A stretch of DNA of 64,000 bases from Streptomyces caelestis (GTDB lineage: Bacteria > Actinomycetota > Actinomycetes > Streptomycetales > Streptomycetaceae), in the NCBI RefSeq assembly GCF_014205255.1, contig NZ_JACHNE010000001.1, positions 3,224,001 to 3,288,000 on the forward strand, in the 5' to 3' direction. The position numbers and the translations under genes are program-made. Position 1 is the stretch's first letter. Each line of letters opens with the position of its first letter. Under the pieces are notes generated by a model. It was not told the DNA's origin. It worked only from the letters and a program-made list of their open reading frames with translations, and ran no database searches. Shown here in pieces: positions 9,295-17,770 of the stretch.

Positions 9295-10007
9295 CCTCGG
9301 GACTCTGGGAACTCGTACTCAAGGGCGTCTGGGTCACCATCCAGTTGCTCGTGTGCAGCGCGCTGTTGGCCACGGCGGTCTCCTTCGTCGTCGGTGTCCT
9401 GCGCACCCACCGGCTGTGGATCGTCCGCTTCCTCGCGGGCTTCTACACCGAGGTCTTCCGGGGGACTTCGGCCCTGGTGATGATCTTCTGGGTGTACTTC
9501 GTGCTGCCGATCTCCTTCGGCTGGCAGCTGGTGCCGCTGTGGGCCGGCTCCCTCGCGCTCGGCCTGACCTTCGGGGCGTACGGATCCGAGATCGTGCGCG
9601 GCGCGCTGAACGCCGTCGACCCGGCGCAGAAGGAGGGCGGGATCGCGCTCAGCTTCACGCCCTGGCAGCGGATGCGGCTGATCCTGCTGCCGCAGGCCGT
9701 GCCGGAGATGATCCCGCCGTTCTCCAACCTGCTCATCGAACTGCTCAAGGGCACCGCCCTGGTGTCGATCATGGGCATGGGTGACCTGGCGTTCAGCGGC
9801 AACCTGGTGCGTCTGGCGCTCCAGGAGAGCGCGGAGATCTACACGATCGTCCTGCTCATCTACTTCGTGATCGCCTTCCTGCTGACCCGCGGCATGCGCG
9901 GCCTGGAGCGCAGGCTCAAGGCCGAGACGGGCAAGCCGGTCGGGTCCACGGCCGACCAGGAACTGAGCCGGCCGGAGACGACCGGTGTGGGAGGTGCTGT
10001 CGCGTGA
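9291..10007 (+). CDS. ehuC: ectoine-type ABC transporter permease EhuC
   Basis: A 238-aa His/Glu/Gln/Arg-family amino acid ABC permease with about five membrane spans. The conserved EAA loop is GALNAVDPAQKEGGIALSF, followed by a typical PQAVPEMIPPFSN segment. The ATG overlaps the ehuB stop and its own TGA overlaps the GTG of ehuD, so the operon is translationally coupled. It forms the membrane channel with EhuD. Confidence 0.88.
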   Translation: MTSGLWELVLKGVWVTIQLLVCSALLATAVSFVVGVLRTHRLWIVRFLAGFYTEVFRGTSALVMIFWVYFVLPISFGWQLVPLWAGSLALGLTFGAYGSEIVRGALNAVDPAQKEGGIALSFTPWQRMRLILLPQAVPEMIPPFSNLLIELLKGTALVSIMGMGDLAFSGNLVRLALQESAEIYTIVLLIYFVIAFLLTRGMRGLERRLKAETGKPVGSTADQELSRPETTGVGGAVA

Positions 10008-10654
10008 AGTGGGACTGGAGCGCAGTCAGCGGCTTCATGCCGCACTTCTGGGACGGTCTGCTGGTCACCCTGCAGATCCTGGCCCTCGGTTCGCTGATCT
10101 CGTTCGCGCTGGGCCTGGTGTGGGCGCTGCTCATGCGGGTGCCCTCGCGGTGGGTGACCTGGCCGCTCGGGGTGGTCACGGAGTTCGTCCGCAACACCCC
10201 GCTGCTGGTGCAGCTGTTCTTCCTCTTCTACGTGCTGCCGGAGTGGGGCCTGACCTTCTCGGCGCTGGCCACCGGTGTCTTCGCCATCGGGCTGCACTAC
10301 TCGACGTACACGATGCAGGTCTACCGGGCCGGCATCGAGGCCGTGCCGGTCGGCCAGTGGGAGGCGGCGACGGCACTGAACCTGCCGCTGCGCCGGACGT
10401 GGACCGCGGTGATCCTGCCACAGGCGGTGCGGCGGGTCGTCCCGGCGCTCGGCAACTACGTCATCTCGATGCTCAAGGACACGCCGATGGTGATGGCGAT
10501 CACCGTGCTGGAGATGCTCGGCCAGGCACGCCTGTACTCGCAGGAGCACTTCCAGTTCACCGAGCCGCTCACCGTGATCGGTGTGGCCTTCATCCTCATT
10601 TCCTACCTGGCCTCCCTTCTCCTGCGAGCCCTGGAGCGACGCCTTGTCCACTGA
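10004..10654 (+). CDS. ehuD: ectoine-type ABC transporter permease EhuD
   Basis: A 216-aa paralogous permease with the EAA loop GIEAVPVGQWEAATALNL and the PQAVRRVVPALGN helix. It starts at a GTG that overlaps the ehuC stop. It pairs with EhuC in the polar amino acid importer; its last 11 bases overlap the start of the ATPase gene. Confidence 0.88.
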   Translation: MKWDWSAVSGFMPHFWDGLLVTLQILALGSLISFALGLVWALLMRVPSRWVTWPLGVVTEFVRNTPLLVQLFFLFYVLPEWGLTFSALATGVFAIGLHYSTYTMQVYRAGIEAVPVGQWEAATALNLPLRRTWTAVILPQAVRRVVPALGNYVISMLKDTPMVMAITVLEMLGQARLYSQEHFQFTEPLTVIGVAFILISYLASLLLRALERRLVH

Positions 10655-11429
10655 CACTCTCCCCAACCCCGAGAAGAACCCCGCCAGGAGCACGGGCGAG
10701 CTGATCCGGCTGGAGCAGGTCACCAAGCGGTTCGGGAGCAACACCGTCCTGGACCACCTGGACTTCTCGGTCGACGCCGGCAAGCACGTCACCCTGATCG
10801 GACCGTCCGGGTCCGGCAAGACCACGATCCTGCGGCTGCTGATGACCTTGCTCAAGCCCGACGAGGGCACGATCACGGTCGACGGGCAGAGGCTGTTCCC
10901 GGCCTCCGACAAGGAGGTCCGGGAGGTCCGCAAGAAGATCGGGATGGTCTTCCAGCAGTTCAACCTGTTCCCGAACATGTCGGTGCTGCGGAACATCACC
11001 GAGGCACCGGTCACCGTCCTCGGCATGTCCAAGGACGAGGCGGTGGAGCGGGCCAAGGGCCTGCTGGAGATGGTGGGCCTGTCCGACAAGTGCGACGCGC
11101 ACCCGGCGCAGCTGTCCGGCGGGCAGCAGCAGCGGGTGGCGATCGCCCGGGCCCTGGCGATGCGGCCGCAGGTGCTGCTCCTGGACGAGGTGACCTCCGC
11201 GCTCGACCCGGAGCTGGTCGCGGGCGTGCTCGACGTGCTGCGGGACATCGCCCGTTCCACGGACATCACGATGCTCTGCGTGACCCACGAGATGAACTTC
11301 GCCCGGGACATCTCCGACCAGGTACTGATGTTCGACTCGGGCCGGGTCATCGAGTCCGGTCCGCCGGAGAAGATCTTCAGCGAGCCGGAGCGGGACCGCA
11401 CGCGGGAGTTCCTCAGCGCGGTCCTCTGA
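10644..11429 (+). CDS. ehuA: ectoine-type ABC transporter ATPase EhuA
   Basis: A 261-aa ABC ATPase: Walker A GPSGSGKTT, Q-loop VFQQFNLFPNMSV, signature LSGGQQQR and Walker B VLLLDEVTSALD, typical of amino-acid importers. I place the start at a TTG (10644) inside the end of ehuD because GGAG lies seven bases ahead and translation from there gives MSTDTLPNPEKN before the ATPase core. It energises uptake by EhuBCD. Confidence 0.9.
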   Translation: MSTDTLPNPEKNPARSTGELIRLEQVTKRFGSNTVLDHLDFSVDAGKHVTLIGPSGSGKTTILRLLMTLLKPDEGTITVDGQRLFPASDKEVREVRKKIGMVFQQFNLFPNMSVLRNITEAPVTVLGMSKDEAVERAKGLLEMVGLSDKCDAHPAQLSGGQQQRVAIARALAMRPQVLLLDEVTSALDPELVAGVLDVLRDIARSTDITMLCVTHEMNFARDISDQVLMFDSGRVIESGPPEKIFSEPERDRTREFLSAVL

Positions 11430-11503
11430 CTACACCGCGTGACCAGGCAGGATGCCGAGCCCGGCGACTGGGGCATGCTTCTGGCACATGCCAGAGGGTC
11501 GAT

Positions 11504-11518
11504 GCCCCGGTCCGGGGC
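11504..11518 (+). promoter_or_regulatory. short GC-rich inverted repeat between ehuA and the IclR gene
   Basis: GCCCCGG-T-CCGGGGC is a perfect 7-bp palindromic pair with a one-base centre in the 198-bp gap after ehuA. There is no following T-run, so it could be an operator for the adjacent IclR regulator or a weak terminator. The remaining gap shows nothing else. Confidence 0.35.
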
Positions 11519-11627
11519 CCCGGGAATCTTGTCAACCCCCGCTCTCCGCAGGCCCTTTGCCGGTTATCGTGGAGGGGATTCGCTGTCCGGATTCACGGCC
11601 CAACAGCAAGCGCAGGGGGAGACCACC

Positions 11628-12389
11628 GTGGCGCTGAAGCACGAGCCGCCGACCACCCCGTACCACTCGGCCCAGGAAGCCCTGCGCGTCCTGGAGACGG
11701 TGGCGCGCAGTTCCACCGGAATCACCGACGCCGAGCTCACCCGGCACACCGGCATCGGGCCCGAGCGGCTGACCGCACTGCTGCGCATGCTGCGCCGCGA
11801 GGGCTACGTCGAGCAGATCACCGACGGCGCGTACGTCACGGGGGAGACGCTGGCCCGTCTCGGCTCCGCCCAGCACCGCGAGCAGGCCCTGCGCGACAAG
11901 CTCCAGCACACCCTCGACCGGCTGCGCGACTCGGTCGGCGCCGCCGTCTACATGAGCCGGTACGTCGACGGCGAGATCAGCGTCACCCAGTACGCCGACA
12001 GCCCGGCCACACCCAAGGTCAACGAGTGGGTCGACTTCCGCTCCTCGGCCCACGCCACCGCGATCGGCAAGAGCCTGCTCACCCAGCTCGACCACGCCGG
12101 CCGCCGCGACCACCTCGCCCGGCACAAGATGGCCCGCCTCACCTCGCGCACCATCACCAGCGACCGGCTGCTGCTCTCCCGGCTGGAGTCCCAGCCGCCC
12201 ACCGTGCCCGTCCTCGACCTCCAGGAGTACGCGGTCGGCACGGTCTGCGCGGCCGTCCCCGTCACGGCCGGCTCCTCCGTCGGCTGCCTGGCCCTGTCCC
12301 TCCCGGTCGAGCACGCCCACCGCCTGCGCCAGGCCGCGGACACCCTCAACCGCAACGCGGCGCCGGTGCTGCTGTCCATGGCGATCTAG
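11628..12389 (+). CDS. IclR family transcriptional regulator
   Basis: A 253-aa regulator. A winged helix-turn-helix occupies roughly residues 18-75 (AQEALRVLETVARSSTGIT ... LTALLRMLRREGYVEQ), followed by the IclR effector domain with the HATAIGKSLL motif. The GTG at 11628 follows AGGGGGAG and gives the family's normal length; the longer upstream frame does not look coding. Its place directly after ehuBCDA suggests control of the uptake/catabolic cluster, with the effector perhaps the imported substrate or an intermediate (inference). Confidence 0.87.
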   Translation: MALKHEPPTTPYHSAQEALRVLETVARSSTGITDAELTRHTGIGPERLTALLRMLRREGYVEQITDGAYVTGETLARLGSAQHREQALRDKLQHTLDRLRDSVGAAVYMSRYVDGEISVTQYADSPATPKVNEWVDFRSSAHATAIGKSLLTQLDHAGRRDHLARHKMARLTSRTITSDRLLLSRLESQPPTVPVLDLQEYAVGTVCAAVPVTAGSSVGCLALSLPVEHAHRLRQAADTLNRNAAPVLLSMAI

Positions 12390-12487
12390 GGCCTGCCGTC
12401 TGGTCGGAAGCACGCCTCGGGAGCAGGTATTATTTTCTTCGTCGCCCGCCGCGGGACGCGATGCGGAACGCGGTCGGCGGGAGTCAT

Positions 12488-12561
12488 GCGCCGCTAGCTC
12501 AGTTGGTTAGAGCAGCTGACTCTTAATCAGCGGGTCCGGGGTTCGAGTCCCTGGCGGCGCA
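12488..12561 (+). tRNA. tRNA-Lys (CTT)
   Basis: A complete cloverleaf: acceptor GCGCCGC/GCGGCGC, D arm GCTC/GAGC, anticodon stem GCTGA/TCAGC with loop CTCTTAA (anticodon CTT), T arm CGGGG/CCCTG with TTCGAGT loop, discriminator A. CCA is not fully encoded. The 74 bp are identical to the tRNA at 16654. A strong hairpin terminator follows six bases later. Confidence 0.97.
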
Positions 12562-12566
12562 CCGGT

Positions 12567-12598
12567 GAAGGGCCTCTCGTGGGAGCGAGAGGCCCTTC
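12567..12598 (+). terminator. terminator after the first tRNA-Lys
   Basis: A perfect 13-bp stem, GAAGGGCCTCTCG/CGAGAGGCCCTTC, with a 6-nt loop, directly after the tRNA. There is no clear T-run, as is common in Streptomyces. Confidence 0.8.
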
Positions 12599-12639
12599 GG
12601 CGTGTTCGGGATCCTCCCTGGTCAGCCTGCGGCAGACGG

Positions 12640-13107
12640 TCAGAATCCGGCGACGTCCGAGGCCATCGCCGACATCTTGGTGTACGTCACCATGAAGCCG
12701 ACGCAGAACACGACGATCACGCCGAGGAACGCCATGATGCCGAAGGTGGCCGCCGCGTGCCTGCCCCGGCTCGGCGCCTGGGCCGTGGCCACGACCTGGG
12801 GGCCGTCGGTGTAGTAGACGGTGACGTAGTCGCCCTCGATGATCGTCCCCGGCCCGTTGTCCTCCTCGAACCGGATCACGCGACCGTCGTGCGTGATGAA
12901 CTCGTAGACGTGGTGCAGCGTGGTGCGGACGGAGGTGTCGTTACCGCCGCCGTGGGTCGTCGTGAACGCCCGCAGGCAGCGCGCCTCCGCCGTCAGGCCG
13001 CTGTTCCAGGCCCCGCGGATCTGCAGCCAGCGACGCAGCACGCGGTATGTCATGAAGAGCGCCCCGGCCATGATCAGGCCGGGTGCGCCGTAGAACATCA
13101 CGTCCAT
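12640..13107 (-). CDS. DUF3592 domain membrane protein
   Basis: A 155-aa protein. An N-terminal membrane helix (about residues 6-22) is followed by a soluble beta-rich DUF3592-like region (YEFITHDGRVIRFEE ... GDYVTVYYTDGPQVV) and a second helix near residues 122-143. It starts at the ATG at 13107 (MDVMFYG). Function unknown; members are widespread, single or multi-copy envelope proteins in actinobacteria. It lies between the tRNA-Lys and the LPMO gene. Confidence 0.72.
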   Translation of the reverse strand: MDVMFYGAPGLIMAGALFMTYRVLRRWLQIRGAWNSGLTAEARCLRAFTTTHGGGNDTSVRTTLHHVYEFITHDGRVIRFEEDNGPGTIIEGDYVTVYYTDGPQVVATAQAPSRGRHAAATFGIMAFLGVIVVFCVGFMVTYTKMSAMASDVAGF

Positions 13108-13206
13108 CGCGCATCCCCCGAGTCGATGCGCCGGCCCCGATCGGCCGGCGTGGGAGGAACCTACCCACGCCGGCCGCACCGGTGACTCAAGAGAACCTCA
13201 GAAGGG

Positions 13207-13812
13207 TCAGAACGTCACGTCCGAGCACGCGTAGAACGCGTTGCCCGTGTCCGCGATCGTCCACACCGCGAGGATGACGTGACGGCCGCTCAGCCCGGAC
13301 GGCAGCCTGCCGCTGTGGGAGAGCGTGGACGGCGGCCGCTGGCCGTTGTACGGCACCGTGAGGAAGGGCGTGAGGTTGAGGTCGGACCGGGCCAGGTTGT
13401 GGTTCTGGTTCCAGCCCGGCTTGGTGATGTAGTACTTGAAGTCGGTCGTGGCGTGCATGGCCGTGAACTGCCAGCGGAACGTGTAGGTCTGGCCACCCGT
13501 CACCTTGGTGGTGGGCCAGGCCCCGCCGGACGGCGTCCGTGGTGCGCTGAGCTGGCTGAACTGGCCGAGACCGGCGTTGCATATCTGCCCGTCGGCCGGA
13601 CCGGAGGCCGGGAAGCCCTTCGGCCCCTCGACGCTCTGCGGTTCCCACTGGATCGGGCCGCAGTTGGTCACGGTGCCGTTCTGGCAGAGTTTCTGCCGGC
13701 TGACGGGGAGGTCGGTGTAGCCGTGGCCGCTGGCGCCGCCGGAGGAGAGTACGAGGGCTCCGGTCGTGGCCAGTCCCACCGCGACTGCGGACAACTTGGT
13801 CCTTGTGCGCAT
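13207..13812 (-). CDS. lpmP: secreted AA10 lytic polysaccharide monooxygenase (LpmP/LPMO10E type)
   Basis: A 201-aa copper LPMO. The signal peptide ends ...GGASG, cleaved before HGY, so mature His1 (H30) forms one arm of the histidine brace; the second His is in FTAMHATTDF. Conserved Cys pairs and the C-terminal FYACSDVTF strand are present, and there is no carbohydrate-binding module. The close Streptomyces homologue, chitin-active LPMO10E, lies beside cslA-glxA and has been linked to hyphal glycan deposition. A dre-like DasR site lies upstream, consistent with GlcNAc/chitin control. Oxidative cleavage of chitin or cell-wall glycan is the expected activity. Confidence 0.92.
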   Translation of the reverse strand: MRTRTKLSAVAVGLATTGALVLSSGGASGHGYTDLPVSRQKLCQNGTVTNCGPIQWEPQSVEGPKGFPASGPADGQICNAGLGQFSQLSAPRTPSGGAWPTTKVTGGQTYTFRWQFTAMHATTDFKYYITKPGWNQNHNLARSDLNLTPFLTVPYNGQRPPSTLSHSGRLPSGLSGRHVILAVWTIADTGNAFYACSDVTF

Positions 13813-13860
13813 GCTGCCGCTCCTGGTGAACGTGGGGGAGGTTCAGTGAGCTGTGCAGGT

Positions 13861-13884
13861 AGGTCTAGACCAAGTCTGAGACTA
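13861..13884 (-). promoter_or_regulatory. DasR-type (dre) site / chitinase-promoter tandem repeats
   Basis: Reading towards the LPMO gene, TAGTCTCAGACT is followed immediately by TGGTCTAGACCT. The second unit contains the perfect 10-bp palindrome GGTCTAGACC and matches the DasR responsive element core (TGGTCTAGACCA) at 11 of 12 positions. Tandem 12-bp repeats of this form are known in Streptomyces chitinase promoters. The site ends 49 nt upstream of the LPMO start. Confidence 0.82.
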
Positions 13885-13913
13885 AGGACGTGAGTTGAAC
13901 ATGTCCATCCCCA

Positions 13914-15035
13914 TCACGGAGCTGTTTCTCCCCGGCCCGCGCAGAACGCCACGGTGAGGTCTTTCACCAGCGCCTTCCGCTCGTAGTCGTCGAGTTCGAC
14001 CAGCCCCCGCATGGTCAGCCGGGTCACCGTGTCCTCCACCGAGTCCACGACCGAGGTGAGCACGCTCGCCCGGTGCTGGGCGTCCAGCGCGGCGATCCGG
14101 CGGCGGTGCATCGCGGCGGCGACCTCGGGGGCGTACTCCACCCGGACCGGCTGCACCGAGAACACCTCCAGGCCGACCGGCGCCGCGTCCGCCGCCACCA
14201 GCCGGGTCAGCGCCTCGGCCGCCGCGTCCGTGGAACCCTTGGTCCCGCCGGGCATCTCCACTGGCACCCGGGCCAGGGCCGCCTCGACGCACTCGCGCAG
14301 ATACGTCTCGTGGTCCTCGACGCCCAGCGTCGCCCGCGCGGTGTCCCGCACCCGCCACACCACCAGGACGACCACCCGCAGCGCGACCCCGGTCCCGTCG
14401 GCGGCCGGCACCGGCTCGCTGCGCCAGTGCCGCAGCCGTACGTCCACCCGGCGGCGCAGCAGCAGCGGGTTGACCCACAGCAGACCGGAACGCCGGACTG
14501 TCCCCCGGTAGCGGCCGAACAGATCCAGCACCCAGGCCCGCCCGGTCCGGCCCCGGGCCAGCCCGCCGAACCCGAACAGCCCGAGCGCCCCGGCTCCCGC
14601 GTACGCCGCCCACTGCGCGGGACCGAGCCCGGCCCCGGCGTGCGCGGGCAGCCGCAGCGCCTCCAGCACGAGCGGCGGGAGCAGCCCGGCCCACCAGGAG
14701 GTGGCCGCACACCCGGCCACCCCGCACGCCCCGGCCAGCACACCCGCCGCCCCGGGCAGCACCCGCGCGGGCCGCTCCACCAGGTCGGGATCGACCTGCG
14801 GCACCGGGCGCGGCGCCACGGCCGCCGTGCGTCTGAGGCGCGGCTGCTCCCCCGTGCCCTGCCTGCGGGCGACGACCGCCGGCTTCAGCGGTACCGGCGC
14901 CGGGTCGGGGTCGTCGCGGAACAGCAGGTGGACGGGGATCTCGGTGGTGGCCTCGTTCTGGATGAGCCGGGCGGGCCTGACCGGTCCGTCGGCCGGTCCG
15001 TCGGGCCCGGACGTGTGGGAAGTGGTCGTACTCAT
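13914..15035 (-). CDS. SPFH/band 7 domain protein
   Basis: A 373-aa protein. An acidic and basic N-terminal region containing EIPVHLLFRDD precedes two hydrophobic stretches (about 98-150), then an SPFH domain with the strand VNPLLLRRRVDVRLRHW, FSVQPVRVEYAPEV and a helical C-terminus. SPFH proteins form membrane-associated scaffolds. The ATG at 15035 has GGAGG six bases upstream. It sits between the LPMO and the peptidoglycan hydrolase genes, hinting at an envelope role. Specific function unknown. Confidence 0.8.
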   Translation of the reverse strand: MSTTTSHTSGPDGPADGPVRPARLIQNEATTEIPVHLLFRDDPDPAPVPLKPAVVARRQGTGEQPRLRRTAAVAPRPVPQVDPDLVERPARVLPGAAGVLAGACGVAGCAATSWWAGLLPPLVLEALRLPAHAGAGLGPAQWAAYAGAGALGLFGFGGLARGRTGRAWVLDLFGRYRGTVRRSGLLWVNPLLLRRRVDVRLRHWRSEPVPAADGTGVALRVVVLVVWRVRDTARATLGVEDHETYLRECVEAALARVPVEMPGGTKGSTDAAAEALTRLVAADAAPVGLEVFSVQPVRVEYAPEVAAAMHRRRIAALDAQHRASVLTSVVDSVEDTVTRLTMRGLVELDDYERKALVKDLTVAFCAGRGETAP

Positions 15036-15116
15036 GGGTGCCTCCAGCCTCCGCGCCAGATGCGTCACAACGGTGATCCCCGATGCCGGGATCCCGGCCC
15101 CTCCAGGGGAGAACTT

Positions 15117-16442
15117 CTACGAGAAAAGCCGCCGCCAGGTCTCGGGCCCCGGGTAGCCGTCCGCGGCGCCGCCCCGCCAGCCCTGGGTGCGCTGGAAGGC
15201 CTCGACGGCGCGCCGGTCCGCCTCGCCCCAGCGCGGCCCCGGCCCGACCTCGTAGAACCTGCCGAACCCCTTCCGCACCAGTTGCCTCCCCAGCTGGGTG
15301 ACGTACGCGTTACTGGCGCCGGGCCGGAACATCGCCCGCCCCGGGTAGCCGGGGACACCGTGGGAGGAGGGTGGCGGCCCGCCCGCCCCGGCCTTCACCT
15401 CCTTGCCCTTCCCCGTGGCCAGCAGCTCCCAGGTGCGCGGACCGGGCAGGCCGTCCGCGTCGGCGCCCGTCCAGCCCTGGGCCAGCTGGAAGGCCCGGGT
15501 CGCCCGCCGGTCAGCGTCCGTCCAGCGCGGTCCCGGGCCCGAGGCGTAGGAGCCACCGGCCCCACGCGCGACGAGCATGCGGCCGAGCAGCGTGACGTAC
15601 TTGTTGTTCGCGCCGGGGCCGAAATACGCCGCTCCCGGGTAGGGCGTGGCGGCCGGTGCGCCCGGCTTCCCGCCGACCGGTTCCTTGCCCGGCACGGCCC
15701 CCGGTTCCTCCGGGGTGACGCCCTTGTACCGGTAGGGGACGTACTGATCGGAGTCGCTCCAGTAGGCGTACGGGGTGGACTGCCGGCGGGTGTGCGGGCG
15801 GGTCTGCTCGTAGGCGATGTAGGAGGTGTGCGTGTAGTCCGTCCAGCCGCCGAAAATGACGACGTGCGAGCCGCTCTCCGGGTCGGCCGCATTGTGGAAC
15901 AGCAGAATGTCGCCCGGCTGGAGTTCCTCTTTGGAAATGCGCTCACCGTATGAGGAGAGACTGCCCGTCCATTCGTTTCCGGGCAGCCTCCAGGCCATCG
16001 ACACATAGCCGGAGCAGTCCTGCCGGTAGCCGTCCGACCAGTACTCGCTCATGCTGTACGGCACTTTCGCGGCGACCCAGGTCTTGGCCCGGTTGATGAT
16101 CTCCGTACGGGTGGTGGCGGTGAGCTTGGGGGCGGCGGAGGGGTTTGCGGGACGGCCGCCGGGGCCGTGCAGCGGGACCTGGCCGCCCTGGGGAGTGTCA
16201 GGCTCTTCACCTGCCAAAACGCCGGGTCGGTGAGGTGCGTGCGGGGCGGCTGCGGCCGGTACGGCATGGCCCGCGCCGAGCGCCGCCGAGGCCACGGCGG
16301 CCAGGGCGAGGGCGCGGTGTGCGGCCGGGTGGGCGCTGGTGCGGCCGGTCCAGGAATGCGGCAGGACGCGGCGCCAGTGGACACATCCGGGGCAGTCGCA
16401 GTCGCTCGCCGGGGCGAATTCCTCGAATACCGGAGACTCCAT
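15117..16442 (-). CDS. secreted NlpC/P60-like peptidoglycan hydrolase with two C-terminal binding repeats
   Basis: A 441-aa protein. After a cysteine-containing N-terminus (CDCPGC) comes a hydrophobic segment with an AxA-like end (about 46-66). A cysteine peptidase-type domain (about 115-245) carries the nucleophile in DCSGYVSMAW and the His in GSHVVIFGG. Two homologous repeats follow (about 270-350 and 365-441), each with the GPG(A)N.YVT.LGR.LV...GPGPRW..ADRRA..AFQ..QGW pattern of actinobacterial peptidoglycan-binding domains. It probably cleaves peptidoglycan peptides near the hyphal tip, given the cslA-glxA-LPMO neighbourhood (inference). Confidence 0.85.
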   Translation of the reverse strand: MESPVFEEFAPASDCDCPGCVHWRRVLPHSWTGRTSAHPAAHRALALAAVASAALGAGHAVPAAAAPHAPHRPGVLAGEEPDTPQGGQVPLHGPGGRPANPSAAPKLTATTRTEIINRAKTWVAAKVPYSMSEYWSDGYRQDCSGYVSMAWRLPGNEWTGSLSSYGERISKEELQPGDILLFHNAADPESGSHVVIFGGWTDYTHTSYIAYEQTRPHTRRQSTPYAYWSDSDQYVPYRYKGVTPEEPGAVPGKEPVGGKPGAPAATPYPGAAYFGPGANNKYVTLLGRMLVARGAGGSYASGPGPRWTDADRRATRAFQLAQGWTGADADGLPGPRTWELLATGKGKEVKAGAGGPPPSSHGVPGYPGRAMFRPGASNAYVTQLGRQLVRKGFGRFYEVGPGPRWGEADRRAVEAFQRTQGWRGGAADGYPGPETWRRLFS

Positions 16443-16653
16443 GCGATTCCCCTCACACTTCCGGCGGAAAAGGCCGCGCCTGTGCCCGTCCGGGCGCGCG
16501 CCGTCAGTTTCTCAACTGTCTTCCGCACGCGCATGCTGACGGTCCGAATGATGTACGCGGCGCCCGTACGGGGCCTCCCCGGGCCGGGGTCCGGGCCCGG
16601 GGCCGGTGGTCGGGAGCACCTCCGGACGTCCTGTAGAGTTACGCCGTCAGCGC

Positions 16654-16727
16654 GCGCCGCTAGCTCAGTTGGTTAGAGCAGCTGACTCTTAATCAGCGGG
16701 TCCGGGGTTCGAGTCCCTGGCGGCGCA
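16654..16727 (+). tRNA. tRNA-Lys (CTT), second identical copy
   Basis: Identical over 74 bp to the gene at 12488, with the same CTT anticodon loop and T-loop. It is followed by its own, different terminator hairpin. The flanks share no extended similarity with the first copy, so it looks like a dispersed duplicate rather than a recent tandem copy. Confidence 0.97.
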
Positions 16728-16737
16728 CCGACCGGAG

Positions 16738-16763
16738 GCCCCTCGCGGAAGCGGGGGGCTTTT
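16738..16763 (+). terminator. terminator after the second tRNA-Lys
   Basis: GCCCCTCGC-GGAA-GCGGGGGGC forms a 9-bp stem (one G-T pair) with a GGAA tetraloop, followed by TTTT. A classic intrinsic terminator. Confidence 0.85.
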
Positions 16764-16819
16764 CGTATGCCTGTGGACGGCCCTGGGGCGGTCTGGCCGG
16801 AACCCGGCCCCCCGCGCGA

Positions 16820-17554
16820 ATGGCCGGATACCCTCTCGCCATGGCAGCGCGTGACCTCCAGGAGCGGATCAAGAAGCTCATCATCGACCGCCGGCTGGCC
16901 TCCGGGGCCCCGCTGCCGGCCGAGCCCGAGCTGATGGAGTACCTCGGCGCGAGCCGGAACTCGGTGCGGGAGGCGCTGAAGGCGCTCCAGGCGATGGGCA
17001 TCGTGGAGATCCGGCACGGCTTCGGCACCTACGTCGGCCCGATGTCCCTGGCCCCGATGATCGAGGGCCTCGCCTTCCGCACGGTCGCCGGGCACTACCG
17101 GGGCGAGGACTCCCTGCTCCAGCTGCTGGAACTGCGGGAGGCGGTGGAGACCGGGCTGGCCTCCCGGCTCGCGGGGCGGATACCGGAAGCGGACCTCGTT
17201 GAACTGGACGGGCTCGTCATCCGTATGGAGGAACAGGCCGCGCACGGGGCCGGTCTCGCCGAGACCGACCGGGCCTTCCACGCCACCCTCTACCGGGGGC
17301 TGGACAACGTGCTGCTGAGCGAGGTCCTGGAGGCGTTCTGGGACGCCTTCCACCGGGTCCGCACGGACCTCGGGGGCGAGCCGCAGGACCCGAAGGTGAC
17401 CTGCCGGCAGCACCGGGAGATCCTCGACGCGGTCCGGTCCGGTGACTCGGTGCGGGCGGAGGAGACCATAAGAGAGCACTTCGGGAACATTCGCGCCCGT
17501 CTGTCCACAACGGCTCCACAGGGCCCCCACACTCGCCACAATGAACGCGTATGA
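16820..17554 (+). CDS. FadR-subfamily GntR transcriptional regulator
   Basis: A 244-aa regulator. The winged helix-turn-helix (residues about 10-75) has the family pattern SGAPLPAEPELMEYLGASRNSVREALKALQAMGIVEIRHGFGTYV. The C-terminal FCD domain keeps metal/effector residues in ELREAVE, TDRAFHATLY and CRQHREILDAV. The start may be 16820 or the ATG at 16841; neither has a strong ribosome-binding site. It lies 324 bp upstream of and co-directional with cslA, so it could regulate the glycan operon, but it also follows a tRNA terminator and may be independent. Confidence 0.9.
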   Translation: MAGYPLAMAARDLQERIKKLIIDRRLASGAPLPAEPELMEYLGASRNSVREALKALQAMGIVEIRHGFGTYVGPMSLAPMIEGLAFRTVAGHYRGEDSLLQLLELREAVETGLASRLAGRIPEADLVELDGLVIRMEEQAAHGAGLAETDRAFHATLYRGLDNVLLSEVLEAFWDAFHRVRTDLGGEPQDPKVTCRQHREILDAVRSGDSVRAEETIREHFGNIRARLSTTAPQGPHTRHNERV

Positions 17555-17770
17555 CCGGTAAACACCGCGTTTCGCATCTTGCGATCATGATGAACGCCGT
17601 AGAACCCTGGTTTTCTGGTTTTTCAAGTTGCTGCGCATACGCGGCAGTTGGGGGGCAAAAGAACCGGTTGCCGACCGGGCGGGGTTAGGGGCCCCGTTCA
17701 TGAAGCGATGCCGTGGGGGGCATCATGCAACCGGAAGGTCGCGTTGCCGTGTCTATAGGGTGTGGATGAC

